A DNA stretch of 64,000 nt from Actinomycetes bacterium (GCA_021414085.1 JAIOPC010000004.1:104593-168592); one strand, 5' to 3'. Numbered from the stretch's first letter, positions 48,427 to 56,957 are shown. Notes: generated by a model from the letters alone, not told the origin. A program made the numbers and translations.

Positions 48427-48990
48427 ATGGCGCGTCGATGGATCGTTCTTCTTGCGTTGGTTTGGTCGCTGTTTGGGGCTACGACGACCGTCGGCGCAGC
48501 GACGTACACCTACGACGGGCCAGCGATTGCGCGCATTGAGGCCCCCTCGTTCGAAGCCGTCTCAGTCGTGGCCGCGCCGCTCTTCAGGGCGCGAGAGGGG
48601 TCCGCCTCGCCATCTTCAGCGGATCGAGGCCCATCTACGACCCCCCACCTCCGAAGTGTTGCCACAGAAGCAGCAGGAGGGGCGGCACGGGGTGGTGAGT
48701 CGGCGGCGGCTGCTACCGGGCGGCAGATGCATACCGAGTTTGATCAGCAGTTGCGGAATCTCAGCGAGGTTGATCCGAGGTTCCAGCCTGGCCTGAAGTC
48801 GGGCCCGAATCGCCCTGACGGTTTCTTCGATGGCCAGCCGATTGAGTTGAAGCCGGATACACCTTCGGGTATTCGTGCCGGTCAGTCGCAACTCACGCGC
48901 TACATGAACGCCTTTGATAGCGATACTGGCTACTTGGTGCTGTACGGCAAGGACGGCTCGTTCCGGATGGGGCAGGTGATGGTCAGGTGA
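48427..48990 (+). CDS. Orphan toxin with signal peptide and PD-(D/E)XK-like domain
   Basis: The signal sequence MARRWIVLLALVWSLFGATT is followed by a short, RHS-like linker with TYTYDG and PLFRAREGS. The C-terminal domain carries RPDGFFDGQPIELKPD, with D131, E140 and K142 forming a PD-(D/E)XK nuclease-like motif, then the helix GQSQLTRYMNAF. It looks like a Tox-REase cassette detached from an RHS protein and given its own export signal. The stop overlaps the following immunity-like gene (GTGA). Confidence 0.7.
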   Translation: MARRWIVLLALVWSLFGATTTVGAATYTYDGPAIARIEAPSFEAVSVVAAPLFRAREGSASPSSADRGPSTTPHLRSVATEAAGGAARGGESAAAATGRQMHTEFDQQLRNLSEVDPRFQPGLKSGPNRPDGFFDGQPIELKPDTPSGIRAGQSQLTRYMNAFDSDTGYLVLYGKDGSFRMGQVMVR

Positions 48991-49625
48991 GCGCTCAGTC
49001 GACCGGTCTGCGTCACGTGCTCGACGTTGGGTTCGCGGGGCCGTTGGTGCCGCTGGGCTTCACGGCGAGCCGTGATCGGCGAACATGGGTCCGCGAGATC
49101 GGCGGCTTGTGCCAGATGATCGCGGTGTGGAAGCGCAGCGACTCGTTTACCGTGCAGTGGGGCATCGTGTGTCCGGAGTTGGTGGACGTGATGTGGGCTG
49201 TGCCGTACAAGCCGTTCGACGTCGGGCAGTCGATTGTGACCGGCACGCCGTCATCGATTCGTCACCCCGCTCAAGCTCAATCCTTCAGTGCCGTGTCGTT
49301 GGAGACGGAGGCGGAACGGATCGCTGCCGGTGTTCGTGAGGACGTCGGGGTGGTCACCGTGTGGATGGAGCCGTTGAGCACACGGCGAGCGTTGCGGGAA
49401 TACCTGATGGAGAACCGCGACGAAACCGATCGACGAGCCTTCGTGATCCCGGCAGCGTTCCGGCTGAAGCTGTTCACGGCGGCGGGTTTGGCGATCGTCG
49501 ATCGCGACCCCGTCGGCTGTGAGTTGCTCGCCGAGGCGGAGGCCGTGTCAGCGCCGATCAACGACGAGATTCGACGAGGTCGCTTCGCTCGTCTTCGCGC
49601 GGCGGCCGCCGGTCTCTGCGATTGA
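48987..49625 (+). CDS. Candidate immunity protein (DUF4304-like)
   Basis: The 212-residue protein contains GFTASRDRRTWVREIGGLCQ and FTVQWGIVCPELVD, similar to the DUF4304 class often placed next to polymorphic toxins. The GTGA overlap with the nuclease-like toxin gene fits an immunity role. A helical C-terminal region (about 130-212) is Arg/Ala rich. It is cytoplasmic by prediction. Confidence 0.65.
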   Translation: MSAQSTGLRHVLDVGFAGPLVPLGFTASRDRRTWVREIGGLCQMIAVWKRSDSFTVQWGIVCPELVDVMWAVPYKPFDVGQSIVTGTPSSIRHPAQAQSFSAVSLETEAERIAAGVREDVGVVTVWMEPLSTRRALREYLMENRDETDRRAFVIPAAFRLKLFTAAGLAIVDRDPVGCELLAEAEAVSAPINDEIRRGRFARLRAAAAGLCD

Positions 49626-49752
49626 CAGGCGTGGCGGGATCGCGGCTCCGCGTCGCCTCCGCTGTCAGTTCGTGATGGCCACAACAACAACCACGCACCC
49701 GTCCGCCACGACTGGCCGTCTCGGCCCGTCATCGACTGCGAGACTGACCCCC

Positions 49753-49983
49753 ATGAGCATCCGCCGGCTTCTTCTTTCGCCGCTGCTGCTGCTCGTCGCG
49801 CTCGCCACCGTCCTCGGCGCCGGGACCGTGTCCGCGTCTGCCACCCACGGGCCGGAAACACGCGTCCGCGCCTTCGACACCGTCGCAGTCGATGGCGTGT
49901 CAACGCCACGCGCCACCAGTCGCGGCCTAACGCTCATCGCGCGCCGAACGTTCGAATCCGTCGCGTCTCTGCTCGACTTCTGA
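49753..49983 (+). CDS. Small secreted peptide, unknown
   Basis: The 76-residue frame starts MSIRRLLLSPLLLLVALATV, a good signal peptide with cleavage expected near SASA. The mature part is about 45 residues with no Cys. The frame is open upstream but without a better start. It is downstream of the toxin/immunity cluster in the same direction and could be the remains of a further secreted protein. No ribosome-binding site is clear, so it is only a candidate gene. Confidence 0.4.
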   Translation: MSIRRLLLSPLLLLVALATVLGAGTVSASATHGPETRVRAFDTVAVDGVSTPRATSRGLTLIARRTFESVASLLDF

Positions 49984-50240
49984 CCGTCACGCCGACGTCT
50001 TTAGGCCACGAGTCACGCGAATCAGAACCGATACGCTTTCGTCCGAAGGTTCCGGCGCGAGTTTGTGGGGTTTCCCCCACCTTTTCATCCGGTCCCGCTC
50101 CTCTGGGAGTGGCGCGAAACCGCGTCGCCCCTGGCAAGGATGCTTGTCAAAGAGTGCTCGGGAACGCTTTTGTCGAACCTGGGAACGTCGCCACTGGTGG
50201 CACTGTTTGGCAGTGATCGGCACTGCTGCGGGCGGATTCA

Positions 50241-52067
50241 TCATCCGTACGTTCGTTGCTCGCAGCTGAAGTTGAACCCGTGCTGGTCGCGGCGAACCGG
50301 TGGGCTGCCGTCCATGCGCGAAAATACAGGGCGGACGGCGCTGAAGAGGTTGGCGACATCGTTGGCGGTCTTTTTGCTTTGCAGCATGGCGACGACGGCG
50401 ATCATGCAGTCGGCGATGTCGCAGGTGGTGGTAGGCCCGGATCTGGGTGGTCCGACTCGTTGCAGTCCGCTGACTTGCAGGCCGCGCAGCTCTGCTTCCG
50501 CGAGTGCATGGGGAGGAGCGTGAACGGTGCGCGCACCGGCGACGGTTTTGAACGCTTCGGCGTGTTGCCAGTTGCTGCGGCTGTTCTCATGGACGACGTG
50601 TACCCGGGTGTTGAGACCTTCGGCTTTGAAGCGCCGGGCCAGATTCTGGGAAATTTGCGCGGAATCGTATTGATCAAAGGTCAGTTCACGCAGGCGGTAG
50701 TTGCGACCGATCTCAAACAGTTCGTTCTCGATCGCTTGATAGTCGATCTGTCCGCCGGGAAACGTCCGCGGGTCCCAGGCGTGGAGCACATCAAACACGA
50801 AGTGTTCGACCCCGTCGGTTGTTTCGCCGTGGCCTAACGCGAAGCCAAAGCCGGCCTGCGACAAGGAAGGGTCGGCGTGAGCCACATACTGGTGGCGTCC
50901 CGGTGCGGCGTTGTTTTGCAGCTGTCGATTGCTCCATGGTCCGAACATGTCGGTAACGAACTGGGAGGGCAGGTAAGCATCCAGAACAGTCCGCCACTGT
51001 GCCCTGTATTCGACGTTGAAGGATTCGGGGTTGTCGTGCTCCTCTTGTCTCAGATCGTTGTAGTCGAGGATCGGGCGTCGTCGTTGCGGGTAACAAGGAC
51101 CCTCTGGCCACATGGGGATGTTGTGTGCCTCCTGCCAGTCGCGGTACGCGGTCCATGACTCGAGTTGCACGACCAACACATCTGGTTCCAACGGATTGCC
51201 ACCGGCATCGATCGCCAGGCCACGGCAGTATCGCTCGAAAAATTTGCCTTCTTGCGTGCTCGGTGACGAGCCCATCCACACCAGCGAATGTTGCCCAAAC
51301 TGCGCGTTCGCAGGAAGGGTGCTGGTGTACAACTCGGCAAAGTCCGCGGTCGAGCCAGCGCCGACCAAGTGCGCGACCTCGTCGAAGATGACAATCGGGA
51401 TCGCCGGCCCCCGCGTCGCGAGAGCGGTGGTCTCAAGTGCGACCACCGACACCAGCCTGGGCAGTGGTGCACCACCCGCCCGCGCAAGCGCGGCCGGGGT
51501 GGTCAGCACGACCTCGCTGCTCGACGAGCTGACGATGAGGCGATAAAAGCACGGCGCGCGCAGCAGTTGCGAGCGCAGATCCCCGAACTGGTCGCGTCGC
51601 GCCCGCGCGTAGGAGCCCGACAACACCGGGATAGTGAGAAGCTTGCCGGGGTCGATCTCAAACACCGTGTGCACGTCGTCGAGTTGCAGAAGCTGCCAGA
51701 GCCGATACAACGCGGACGTGGCAGCGATCATCGACTTACCGAACCGACGTCCGGCAGCGATGACCACTTGAGCGAATCCGGGCGCGCCGTGATCGGTTAG
51801 CCACTGAACCCGTTCCACCACGTCAGGGGAGATACCTAAGCAGCCCGAGTAGCGGCGTTGACCGTCCTTGTCGACTGCGGTCCAACCTTGGGTGAACTCA
51901 GCCAGCAAGTCCCAGTCGTAATCCGTGAACGTTTGCGGTTGGGCCGCAATGAGCTTCAACAGAAACCCCTGCACCGGAAACAACCGCAACCCCAAATAGC
52001 GGGCGTCGGTCGCGAACTCGATCGCGGTCACCGATCTAGAAAACAGATCCGTCGGCACCGAGCGCAT
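50241..52067 (-). CDS. Phage terminase large subunit-like protein
   Basis: The ATPase half carries a Walker A of terminase type, AAGRRFGKSMIA (residues about 104-115), and a Walker B of IPIVIFDEVAHL. The nuclease half begins near YVAHADPSLSQAGFGFALGH, the first Asp motif of the RNase H fold, with further Asp residues in LTFDQYDSA and TTTCDIADC. Together these are both domains of a packaging motor. The 608-residue length is full. Apart from the small subunit no portal, capsid or protease gene is found here, so it is an isolated remnant or part of a satellite-like element. Confidence 0.85.
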   Translation of the reverse strand: MRSVPTDLFSRSVTAIEFATDARYLGLRLFPVQGFLLKLIAAQPQTFTDYDWDLLAEFTQGWTAVDKDGQRRYSGCLGISPDVVERVQWLTDHGAPGFAQVVIAAGRRFGKSMIAATSALYRLWQLLQLDDVHTVFEIDPGKLLTIPVLSGSYARARRDQFGDLRSQLLRAPCFYRLIVSSSSSEVVLTTPAALARAGGAPLPRLVSVVALETTALATRGPAIPIVIFDEVAHLVGAGSTADFAELYTSTLPANAQFGQHSLVWMGSSPSTQEGKFFERYCRGLAIDAGGNPLEPDVLVVQLESWTAYRDWQEAHNIPMWPEGPCYPQRRRPILDYNDLRQEEHDNPESFNVEYRAQWRTVLDAYLPSQFVTDMFGPWSNRQLQNNAAPGRHQYVAHADPSLSQAGFGFALGHGETTDGVEHFVFDVLHAWDPRTFPGGQIDYQAIENELFEIGRNYRLRELTFDQYDSAQISQNLARRFKAEGLNTRVHVVHENSRSNWQHAEAFKTVAGARTVHAPPHALAEAELRGLQVSGLQRVGPPRSGPTTTCDIADCMIAVVAMLQSKKTANDVANLFSAVRPVFSRMDGSPPVRRDQHGFNFSCEQRTYG

Positions 52068-52129
52068 GCCCGTTGCTCGCAGAGCTTCCAGATCCCGCCT
52101 GACGCGCTCAATCTCGATTCGAATGTTCG

Positions 52130-52810
52130 TCAGGACTGAACCCCATTGCGAAGACGATCCAGTTCCGCTCTGATCTCGCGCACTTCGGCTTCCAACTCGT
52201 GATGCTGTCTGGTTCTCAATCCCTGAGTGAGAACCGTCTGTGCAGCCGCCAACCGATACCGGGTTGTCTCATCCTGCATCACCTCCGCTAACACCGCGAC
52301 CGCGTCAGGCCCAAGAGCCGTCAGCGAACCAGCAGTTTGTGTGACCCACAGATCACGAGCTTCCGCCACAGACCGCCGGAAACCGTCGTCCCGCATGCGG
52401 CGAGCAACTGTCCGCACACCACAACCACCCTGCCGAGCTGCCTCTGAATACGCGGCCCCGCTCGCTAACGCTGCAATCAGAACCTCGTCTCGCGCCCTGG
52501 CCCGCGCTTGTTGCTCGCTCAAGATGGATCCATCTTCGTTCTGGAGTGCTTGATCATCATCGACGCCAAGCTCAGCCAAGATGTCCGCTCCGACTGCGGC
52601 ACCGAATCCGACATCGGATGGCAATCGATCGACCGTCGGATGTTCGTTCGCGGTGGTTGGGCTCGGAACGGCAGGCGTTGGCGCAGGCGTGTTGCCGCCC
52701 AGAATCGAATCGCGCTCGGACACATCGGTCGCCACCCGATTCAACAACGCTTGAGCTGGTGGCGAAGAGCCTAGGTCCGCAGCCACACTCTGTTCTTCGG
52801 TTGACGACAT
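52130..52810 (-). CDS. Terminase small subunit-like HTH protein
   Basis: Residues about 105-155 read ALASGAAYSEAARQGGCGVR and TVARRMRDDGFRRSVAEARD, a helix-turn-helix as in phage terminase small subunits and phBC6A51-type proteins. The N-terminal 80 residues are low-complexity and acidic. The C-terminus is a coiled coil (HELEAEVREIRAELDRLRNG), suited to oligomerisation. ATG 52810 has AGAAGGG upstream. It precedes the large-subunit gene by 62 bp on the same strand. Confidence 0.72.
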   Translation of the reverse strand: MSSTEEQSVAADLGSSPPAQALLNRVATDVSERDSILGGNTPAPTPAVPSPTTANEHPTVDRLPSDVGFGAAVGADILAELGVDDDQALQNEDGSILSEQQARARARDEVLIAALASGAAYSEAARQGGCGVRTVARRMRDDGFRRSVAEARDLWVTQTAGSLTALGPDAVAVLAEVMQDETTRYRLAAAQTVLTQGLRTRQHHELEAEVREIRAELDRLRNGVQS

Positions 52811-52838
52811 TGTTGAGCCCTTCTGGAATGGGAGACCG

Positions 52839-52852
52839 AAGGAGATCTCCTT
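52839..52852. promoter_or_regulatory. Perfect 14-bp palindrome before the terminase pair
   Basis: AAGGAGATCTCCTT is a perfect palindrome located 28 bp upstream of the small-subunit ATG. It is a plausible operator, possibly bound by the helix-turn-helix protein itself. A second imperfect inverted repeat (GTGCC...GGCAC, 52883-52912, with an inner CTAAA/TTTAG stem) lies just beyond it. Confidence 0.4.
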
Positions 52853-53066
52853 ACCTTGCAAGCCCAAAGTGCATGTTTGACAGTGCCTTTTCCTAAAAAC
52901 CTTTAGTGGCACGGTTCCATTGCGAAACCTCGCTCAGACGCAGCCCCGATCAGCTCATGGCGACCGCTTGTGGCCGCGCCTACTGCTTATGCGGGGTCGA
53001 AGTCGCGATCGACGATGCCGGTGAACTCCACATGAGGACCATCATCGATACGCAACACACCTGGCG

Positions 53067-53435
53067 TCAGCGCGACACCACCCTGAACACTCGTTGAACT
53101 ACGGCGGCCAGCCAGTCGAGGATCGTTCGGCGCTCGCGCCGAACCTGTGCACCGAAGTTCGGTAGCCATTCGGCGCGTCCGTCCGTGAGCCAGTAATGCG
53201 AGCGGCACGGAAAGTCAACATTCCCGATTGAGGGGCGCAGGCTGATTGAGTTGCCATCGTAGGTGAGCTTCCAGCCGTTGGGTGCGAGCGGGGTCACAAC
53301 CTCTAACCCACAACCGCACGCACATCGGTGGACCACAGTGGTGTGTCTAATCGACACGTAGACAACACCGTCCTGAAGGATTTCCGGCAAGAGGTCGACG
53401 AACTCGACTGCGAGGCGGGTTCGCGGTCGGCTCAC
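53067..53435 (-). CDS. DUF6527 protein of a ubiquitin-like cassette
   Basis: The 122-residue protein has HRCACGCGLEVVTPL followed by LRPSIGNVDFPCRSHYWL. The clustered Cys and His residues suggest a bound metal ion or a catalytic Cys. The pattern matches the DUF6527 family, which accompanies bacterial ubiquitin-like and E1-like genes. Its molecular role is not settled to my knowledge. It is the last gene of the array and its start overlaps the E1-like stop by 4 bp. Confidence 0.8.
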   Translation of the reverse strand: MSRPRTRLAVEFVDLLPEILQDGVVYVSIRHTTVVHRCACGCGLEVVTPLAPNGWKLTYDGNSISLRPSIGNVDFPCRSHYWLTDGRAEWLPNFGAQVRRERRTILDWLAAVVQRVFRVVSR

Positions 53436-54625
53436 GTCGGACCGTCCTCGTTGATCAGGTTGAGGTCGTTGACTGTGAAGACACTGAAGTGATGGTCGGC
53501 GGAGTCGTGGTAGAAGCCGACGATCTGTTTGAAGCGGATGACGGCCAAATTGGCGTTGAGCGCATTTAGGTCGACGATCTGAATGTTGTGGGCGTACTCG
53601 TCGTCCGCGCCATCGTCGAAGGGAATCCGGTGACGATCTCGCACGTGCTCTCGTCGAGCTGGAGTGCTGGCGGTGATTCGAAGCATGCCGTCGATACGGC
53701 CATCGAAGGATTCGAGTCCCATACCGACGTCGATGAAGGAGCGATCGTACGTCTCGAGCGCTTCGACGATGAGACGGCGTGACGGGCCGCTGTCGATACA
53801 GATGAACACAAAGTCGGCATCGCTCAACTCGCCCACGGTGCCTGCGTCGACGTGATAGGGGTGGGCCACGATTCCGTCGCGCATTGCTCCGTATCGACGT
53901 GCGTACAACTCCACCTTCGTGAGCTGTAGCTCAAGTTCGGTGGGGCTGATGGGTCCCGGAGCACGGAACGCGTTGTGCTGGCCAAAGTAGTCCGCGTCGT
54001 AGAGATGAATCTCGCGGATGTGTGTCTTCGCGAGCAGGTCGAGGACGTGGGCACCTGTGCCTCCGAGTCCGATGATCACTACCTTCTTCAGCGCGAGACG
54101 GTCGGCGACCGCGCGGATGCCGGCCCGGCTCGACGCTGTGTCGAGGTACTTGAATACCTCGTTATCCGTGTCCCCGCTCGGGTGAAGGGAGAACGTTCGC
54201 GGGGTTGCGGCGGGGTCGATGGCGGCGGCAGGTCCGCTGATCATTTCGATGTAGGCCGTCATCTTCGCGAAGTAGTTCGGGTAACCCTCGTTCGGCTTAC
54301 TCGACAACGTGTGATCGATGAAGAGGCGTTCGGCGAGCTGTTGGCGGCCGGACGCGTTGATGATCTTCGTAAGCGGTGTCCCGTGTTCGTCACACGGAGT
54401 TTCTCCGGCAAACATTACGACGTGGGTGTCGGGGGGTTGCACGACGTCGTTGTGGAGTTGCAGAGTGCTCACGAGTCGACCTCGTCGGACGGCTTTGGTG
54501 GTAGTGACGTACGGGATGTCGTCGATAACGAGGTGACCGGCAATGACAACGGTGGCGTAGCCAGCGGCACGGAGTCGGGCCAGATCGTCGCCCGACGGCT
54601 CAGGACTTGCGAGTGGCGCGGACAT
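53432..54625 (-). CDS. E1-like ThiF-fold protein with DUF6791 N-terminus
   Basis: The C-terminal half is a ThiF/E1 adenylation domain: VVIIGLGGTG (186-191 for the glycine motif), LYDADYFGQHNAFR with the ATP-binding Asp, Asn and Arg, then FICIDSGPSRR. The N-terminal about 150 residues match DUF6791, including FAGETPCDEHGTPL with a conserved-looking Cys78. E1 enzymes adenylate the C-terminus of a ubiquitin-like protein and pass it to a Cys. The N-terminal domain might act as the E2-like partner, since no separate E2 is found. It overlaps the ubiquitin-like gene by 26 bp. Confidence 0.85.
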   Translation of the reverse strand: MSAPLASPEPSGDDLARLRAAGYATVVIAGHLVIDDIPYVTTTKAVRRGRLVSTLQLHNDVVQPPDTHVVMFAGETPCDEHGTPLTKIINASGRQQLAERLFIDHTLSSKPNEGYPNYFAKMTAYIEMISGPAAAIDPAATPRTFSLHPSGDTDNEVFKYLDTASSRAGIRAVADRLALKKVVIIGLGGTGAHVLDLLAKTHIREIHLYDADYFGQHNAFRAPGPISPTELELQLTKVELYARRYGAMRDGIVAHPYHVDAGTVGELSDADFVFICIDSGPSRRLIVEALETYDRSFIDVGMGLESFDGRIDGMLRITASTPARREHVRDRHRIPFDDGADDEYAHNIQIVDLNALNANLAVIRFKQIVGFYHDSADHHFSVFTVNDLNLINEDGPT

Positions 54626-54902
54626 TGAACGTCGTCCCGTTCTTGATGCGGACAGTGTGACCGGGCGTGAGCGTGCCGCTCTGGCGGGGCTCTTTGGCGT
54701 CGGTGTACGTGACAGTGAATGTCACGTCCTGTCCGTCGGGAAGGTTCGGCGCAAGCGCAACGACTTCCTCGAATGTCAGGACATCGTGGTCGACGCGAAC
54801 CTCGCGAAGATTGACCACAATCTTGAAGTCGTGGCGTGCGTGGCTTGCTTTGTCCGCATGGTCTGGGTTGGGTTCCGCTGTGGCGGTGTCATCGGTGTTC
54901 AT
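54600..54902 (-). CDS. Ubiquitin-like protein of the Multiubiquitin family
   Basis: Residues 25-97 form one beta-grasp-like unit: FKIVVNLREVRVDHDVLTFE, VTFTVTYTDAKEPRQ, then GTLTPGHTVRIKNGTTFNVR. The last two strings are the signature I associate with the Multiubiquitin (PF14452) family. Unlike family members with several tandem units there is only one. The protein ends RATRKS with no Gly-Gly tail, so if it is conjugated, processing or a different C-terminus is needed. The following E1-like gene starts 26 bp inside its 3' end. Confidence 0.8.
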   Translation of the reverse strand: MNTDDTATAEPNPDHADKASHARHDFKIVVNLREVRVDHDVLTFEEVVALAPNLPDGQDVTFTVTYTDAKEPRQSGTLTPGHTVRIKNGTTFNVRATRKS

Positions 54903-54985
54903 GATGGCGGGCTCCTTTGGGGCTCGAACGTGAAGGTGTCTCCTTCACCCCGTTCAACGCGCCATCGCCGAATTCTGTCTGACCG

Positions 54986-55969
54986 CTAGCCGCACTCGCA
55001 TTCGCTCAGCGCTAGTGGAATCTCCAGCCCATGGGGGCAGATGCGAGGTTTCCGCTTCGCGCGAAATGGCCCACATCGACATCCGCACGTCTGGCAGACC
55101 TTCTGTCGACAAAGGTTGCACCAGTTTTCGTCGTAAATGTTTTCGCCACAGCCGTTGCAAGTCCAGGTCTTCTTCGACTCGAAGGAGATCCCACGTATGT
55201 CGACATCGGCGCCGGCGTCGCGGAACACTCCGAACACGTAGCCGTCGTCTGTACAGACGGCGTCGCCGATGAATTCGGTGTACGTCTGTTTGCCGCTGCG
55301 AAGCGTAAATGTTTCGCGGCCAGCGACTGTCGCGTACTCGGACGAACCCGCTCTTGAGATGACGTTCGAATTCGCCTGTTGCACACCCCGACCGAGTCGC
55401 ATTGGGAGGCTGTGAGAACTCGAGAAACGGACCTGCCCGTATTGGTCCGCAAGGATAACCAGCCCTCGTGTTGCAAGCCGCTGGGCTGCACGTACGACAC
55501 AGGCTTCGCGACTCGCGGGCGAGTCTGCGAAGAGTCGGGCGACATGTCGAGCGCCGAAGTTTCGCGGTAGGCGATCACCGATAGTTGAGGTCGGAATCAA
55601 GATCTCCGCAGCGAAGCCGTCGCAGAGCTCCTCAGTAGTGACCGCTCGATGAGCGCCTAGTGAGTACAGCCAGTCCGAGATGTCACCATCAAGATCAATC
55701 TCTCGGTGGCAGAGCTCGTGCAGACTTGAGAAGCGAAGCCGACTCTCAGAAGCGGTGGAGTCGAGTGTGATGACGCCTGTATCGCTGTCATAGCTGGCGT
55801 CGAGTTCACAGCGACTTCCGCTCCGCGCGACGTATCGGATCGTGATGCCCTCGATACTCCCGATGATGCTGACCGGGTCGTAGGCCATTAACTCGCGGGT
55901 GTCGTCGTCATATCGGTCTGCGAGAGCTCGAGCTCGTCCGATTATGGCCAAAGGATCAGGCGCCGTCAT
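54986..55969 (-). CDS. ImmA/IrrE metallopeptidase with C-terminal Cys-rich domain
   Basis: The zinc site HELCH is at residues 84-88, with further acidic ligands in TTEELCDGFAAEIL (about 111-124). This is the ImmA/IrrE domain that cleaves repressors in mobile elements and stress responses. The last 50 residues hold at least ten Cys (CNGCG, CNLC, CQTCGCRCG), a double zinc-ribbon or treble-clef-like domain. It lies 83 bp upstream of the ubiquitin-like gene. It might cut a regulator, or process the ubiquitin-like protein in place of the JAB peptidase seen in related cassettes. Both are inference. Confidence 0.82.
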   Translation of the reverse strand: MTAPDPLAIIGRARALADRYDDDTRELMAYDPVSIIGSIEGITIRYVARSGSRCELDASYDSDTGVITLDSTASESRLRFSSLHELCHREIDLDGDISDWLYSLGAHRAVTTEELCDGFAAEILIPTSTIGDRLPRNFGARHVARLFADSPASREACVVRAAQRLATRGLVILADQYGQVRFSSSHSLPMRLGRGVQQANSNVISRAGSSEYATVAGRETFTLRSGKQTYTEFIGDAVCTDDGYVFGVFRDAGADVDIRGISFESKKTWTCNGCGENIYDENWCNLCRQKVCQTCGCRCGPFRAKRKPRICPHGLEIPLALSECECG

Positions 55970-56957
55970 CGAGAACCTGTTTCACCATGGCAAGTATCCG
56001 CTCTCGGGCACTGAGCCCACCTGTAGTCCGCGCCGCGAGGGCGAAGCTGCTGTTCAAGTAGGTGTCCCATCGGAACGTTGGACTGTCATGCGTGCCCGCT
56101 CGGCGCGCCTTCGCCCGCCAGCTCATGCGCAGGCTCGGATGATCGAACGCCCAGACAACATCCGCCGCTGGAGCAGCTGGGCCGATCTCGCGGCCGAGTC
56201 TCTGTTCCACCACTCGACGCTGATCGTCATTCAAGAGTCGATTCCCGACGAGGATCTGAGTTGCCTGTCCCGGTCTGACACCAAGGTCATTTGCGAGGAG
56301 TTGCGGGCGGCTCCATAGAGCGTGAAGAAGACTCGGAATGTCGGGCTCGGCGTTCTGCGGCACCCACGTCGCGTCCGCCAGCATCGCAATCTGCTCACTG
56401 GTTTGGACTCGCGAGGCCCACCGTTCATCGAACTTGCTAACAATCGGATCGCCGTCGCCGGGCTCGCCGCGCGCAACGCTGCGAACGCGGTCGACAACGC
56501 CTGTGCTAAGTGTTCCGAGGTAGCGGTCGAGCACCCGAATTGGAAGAGTCGCAAGGTCGGCGGCGACAACAGCTGAGTTCCATCCCAGTGTCATGCCTAT
56601 GGAGACACTTGCTTCGTCGAGGGCTTCCGCGTCGATGAGCGGAACGGCCTCCATCGTGGCATCAGTTGCCGAAACAATGAGCAACAACTGGACGGTTCCA
56701 TCCCATTCGGCTCGCCACAGTTGTCCCGGTGCTGGGTTGGGCGGTGGCTCGGTGATCGCTTGCACGAGAGAATCTGACCGCTCGACTTCGATGTTGGGCA
56801 GCTCCTCGCCGACTAGCGCGCCAGTCGACGTAAATGTCTCAACCAGTGCCGCACACCGCGCGCATGAGCCAACGTGCTCGGCCACGTTGACCTGACCATC
56901 GAACGCTTCACCGGTGGCGAAGTCAAGGAGATCGAGTTCAGTCGGATGCATGGTCAT
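55956..56957 (-). CDS. zf-HC2 anti-sigma-like protein
   Basis: The N-terminus MHPTELDLLDFATGEAF followed by AEHVGSCARCAAL gives the H-x3-C-x2-C zinc motif of ZAS/zf-HC2 anti-sigma factors. The remaining 280 residues are soluble, with no transmembrane helix, and include a helical helix-turn-helix-like part near 230-260 (LGVRPGQATQILVGNRLLND). A cytoplasmic, soluble anti-sigma of this size is unusual. The start is ATG 56957 or 56951. It overlaps the sigma-like gene by 20 bp and the peptidase gene by 14 bp. Confidence 0.68.
   Translation of the reverse strand: MTMHPTELDLLDFATGEAFDGQVNVAEHVGSCARCAALVETFTSTGALVGEELPNIEVERSDSLVQAITEPPPNPAPGQLWRAEWDGTVQLLLIVSATDATMEAVPLIDAEALDEASVSIGMTLGWNSAVVAADLATLPIRVLDRYLGTLSTGVVDRVRSVARGEPGDGDPIVSKFDERWASRVQTSEQIAMLADATWVPQNAEPDIPSLLHALWSRPQLLANDLGVRPGQATQILVGNRLLNDDQRRVVEQRLGREIGPAAPAADVVWAFDHPSLRMSWRAKARRAGTHDSPTFRWDTYLNSSFALAARTTGGLSARERILAMVKQVLDDGA

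Noticed and set aside
53432..54902. Molybdopterin or thiamine biosynthesis ThiF/MoaD-ThiS pair
   Set aside because: The small protein has the Multiubiquitin pattern and no Gly-Gly end, the E1 has a DUF6791-type N-terminus, and no cofactor-biosynthesis gene is adjacent.
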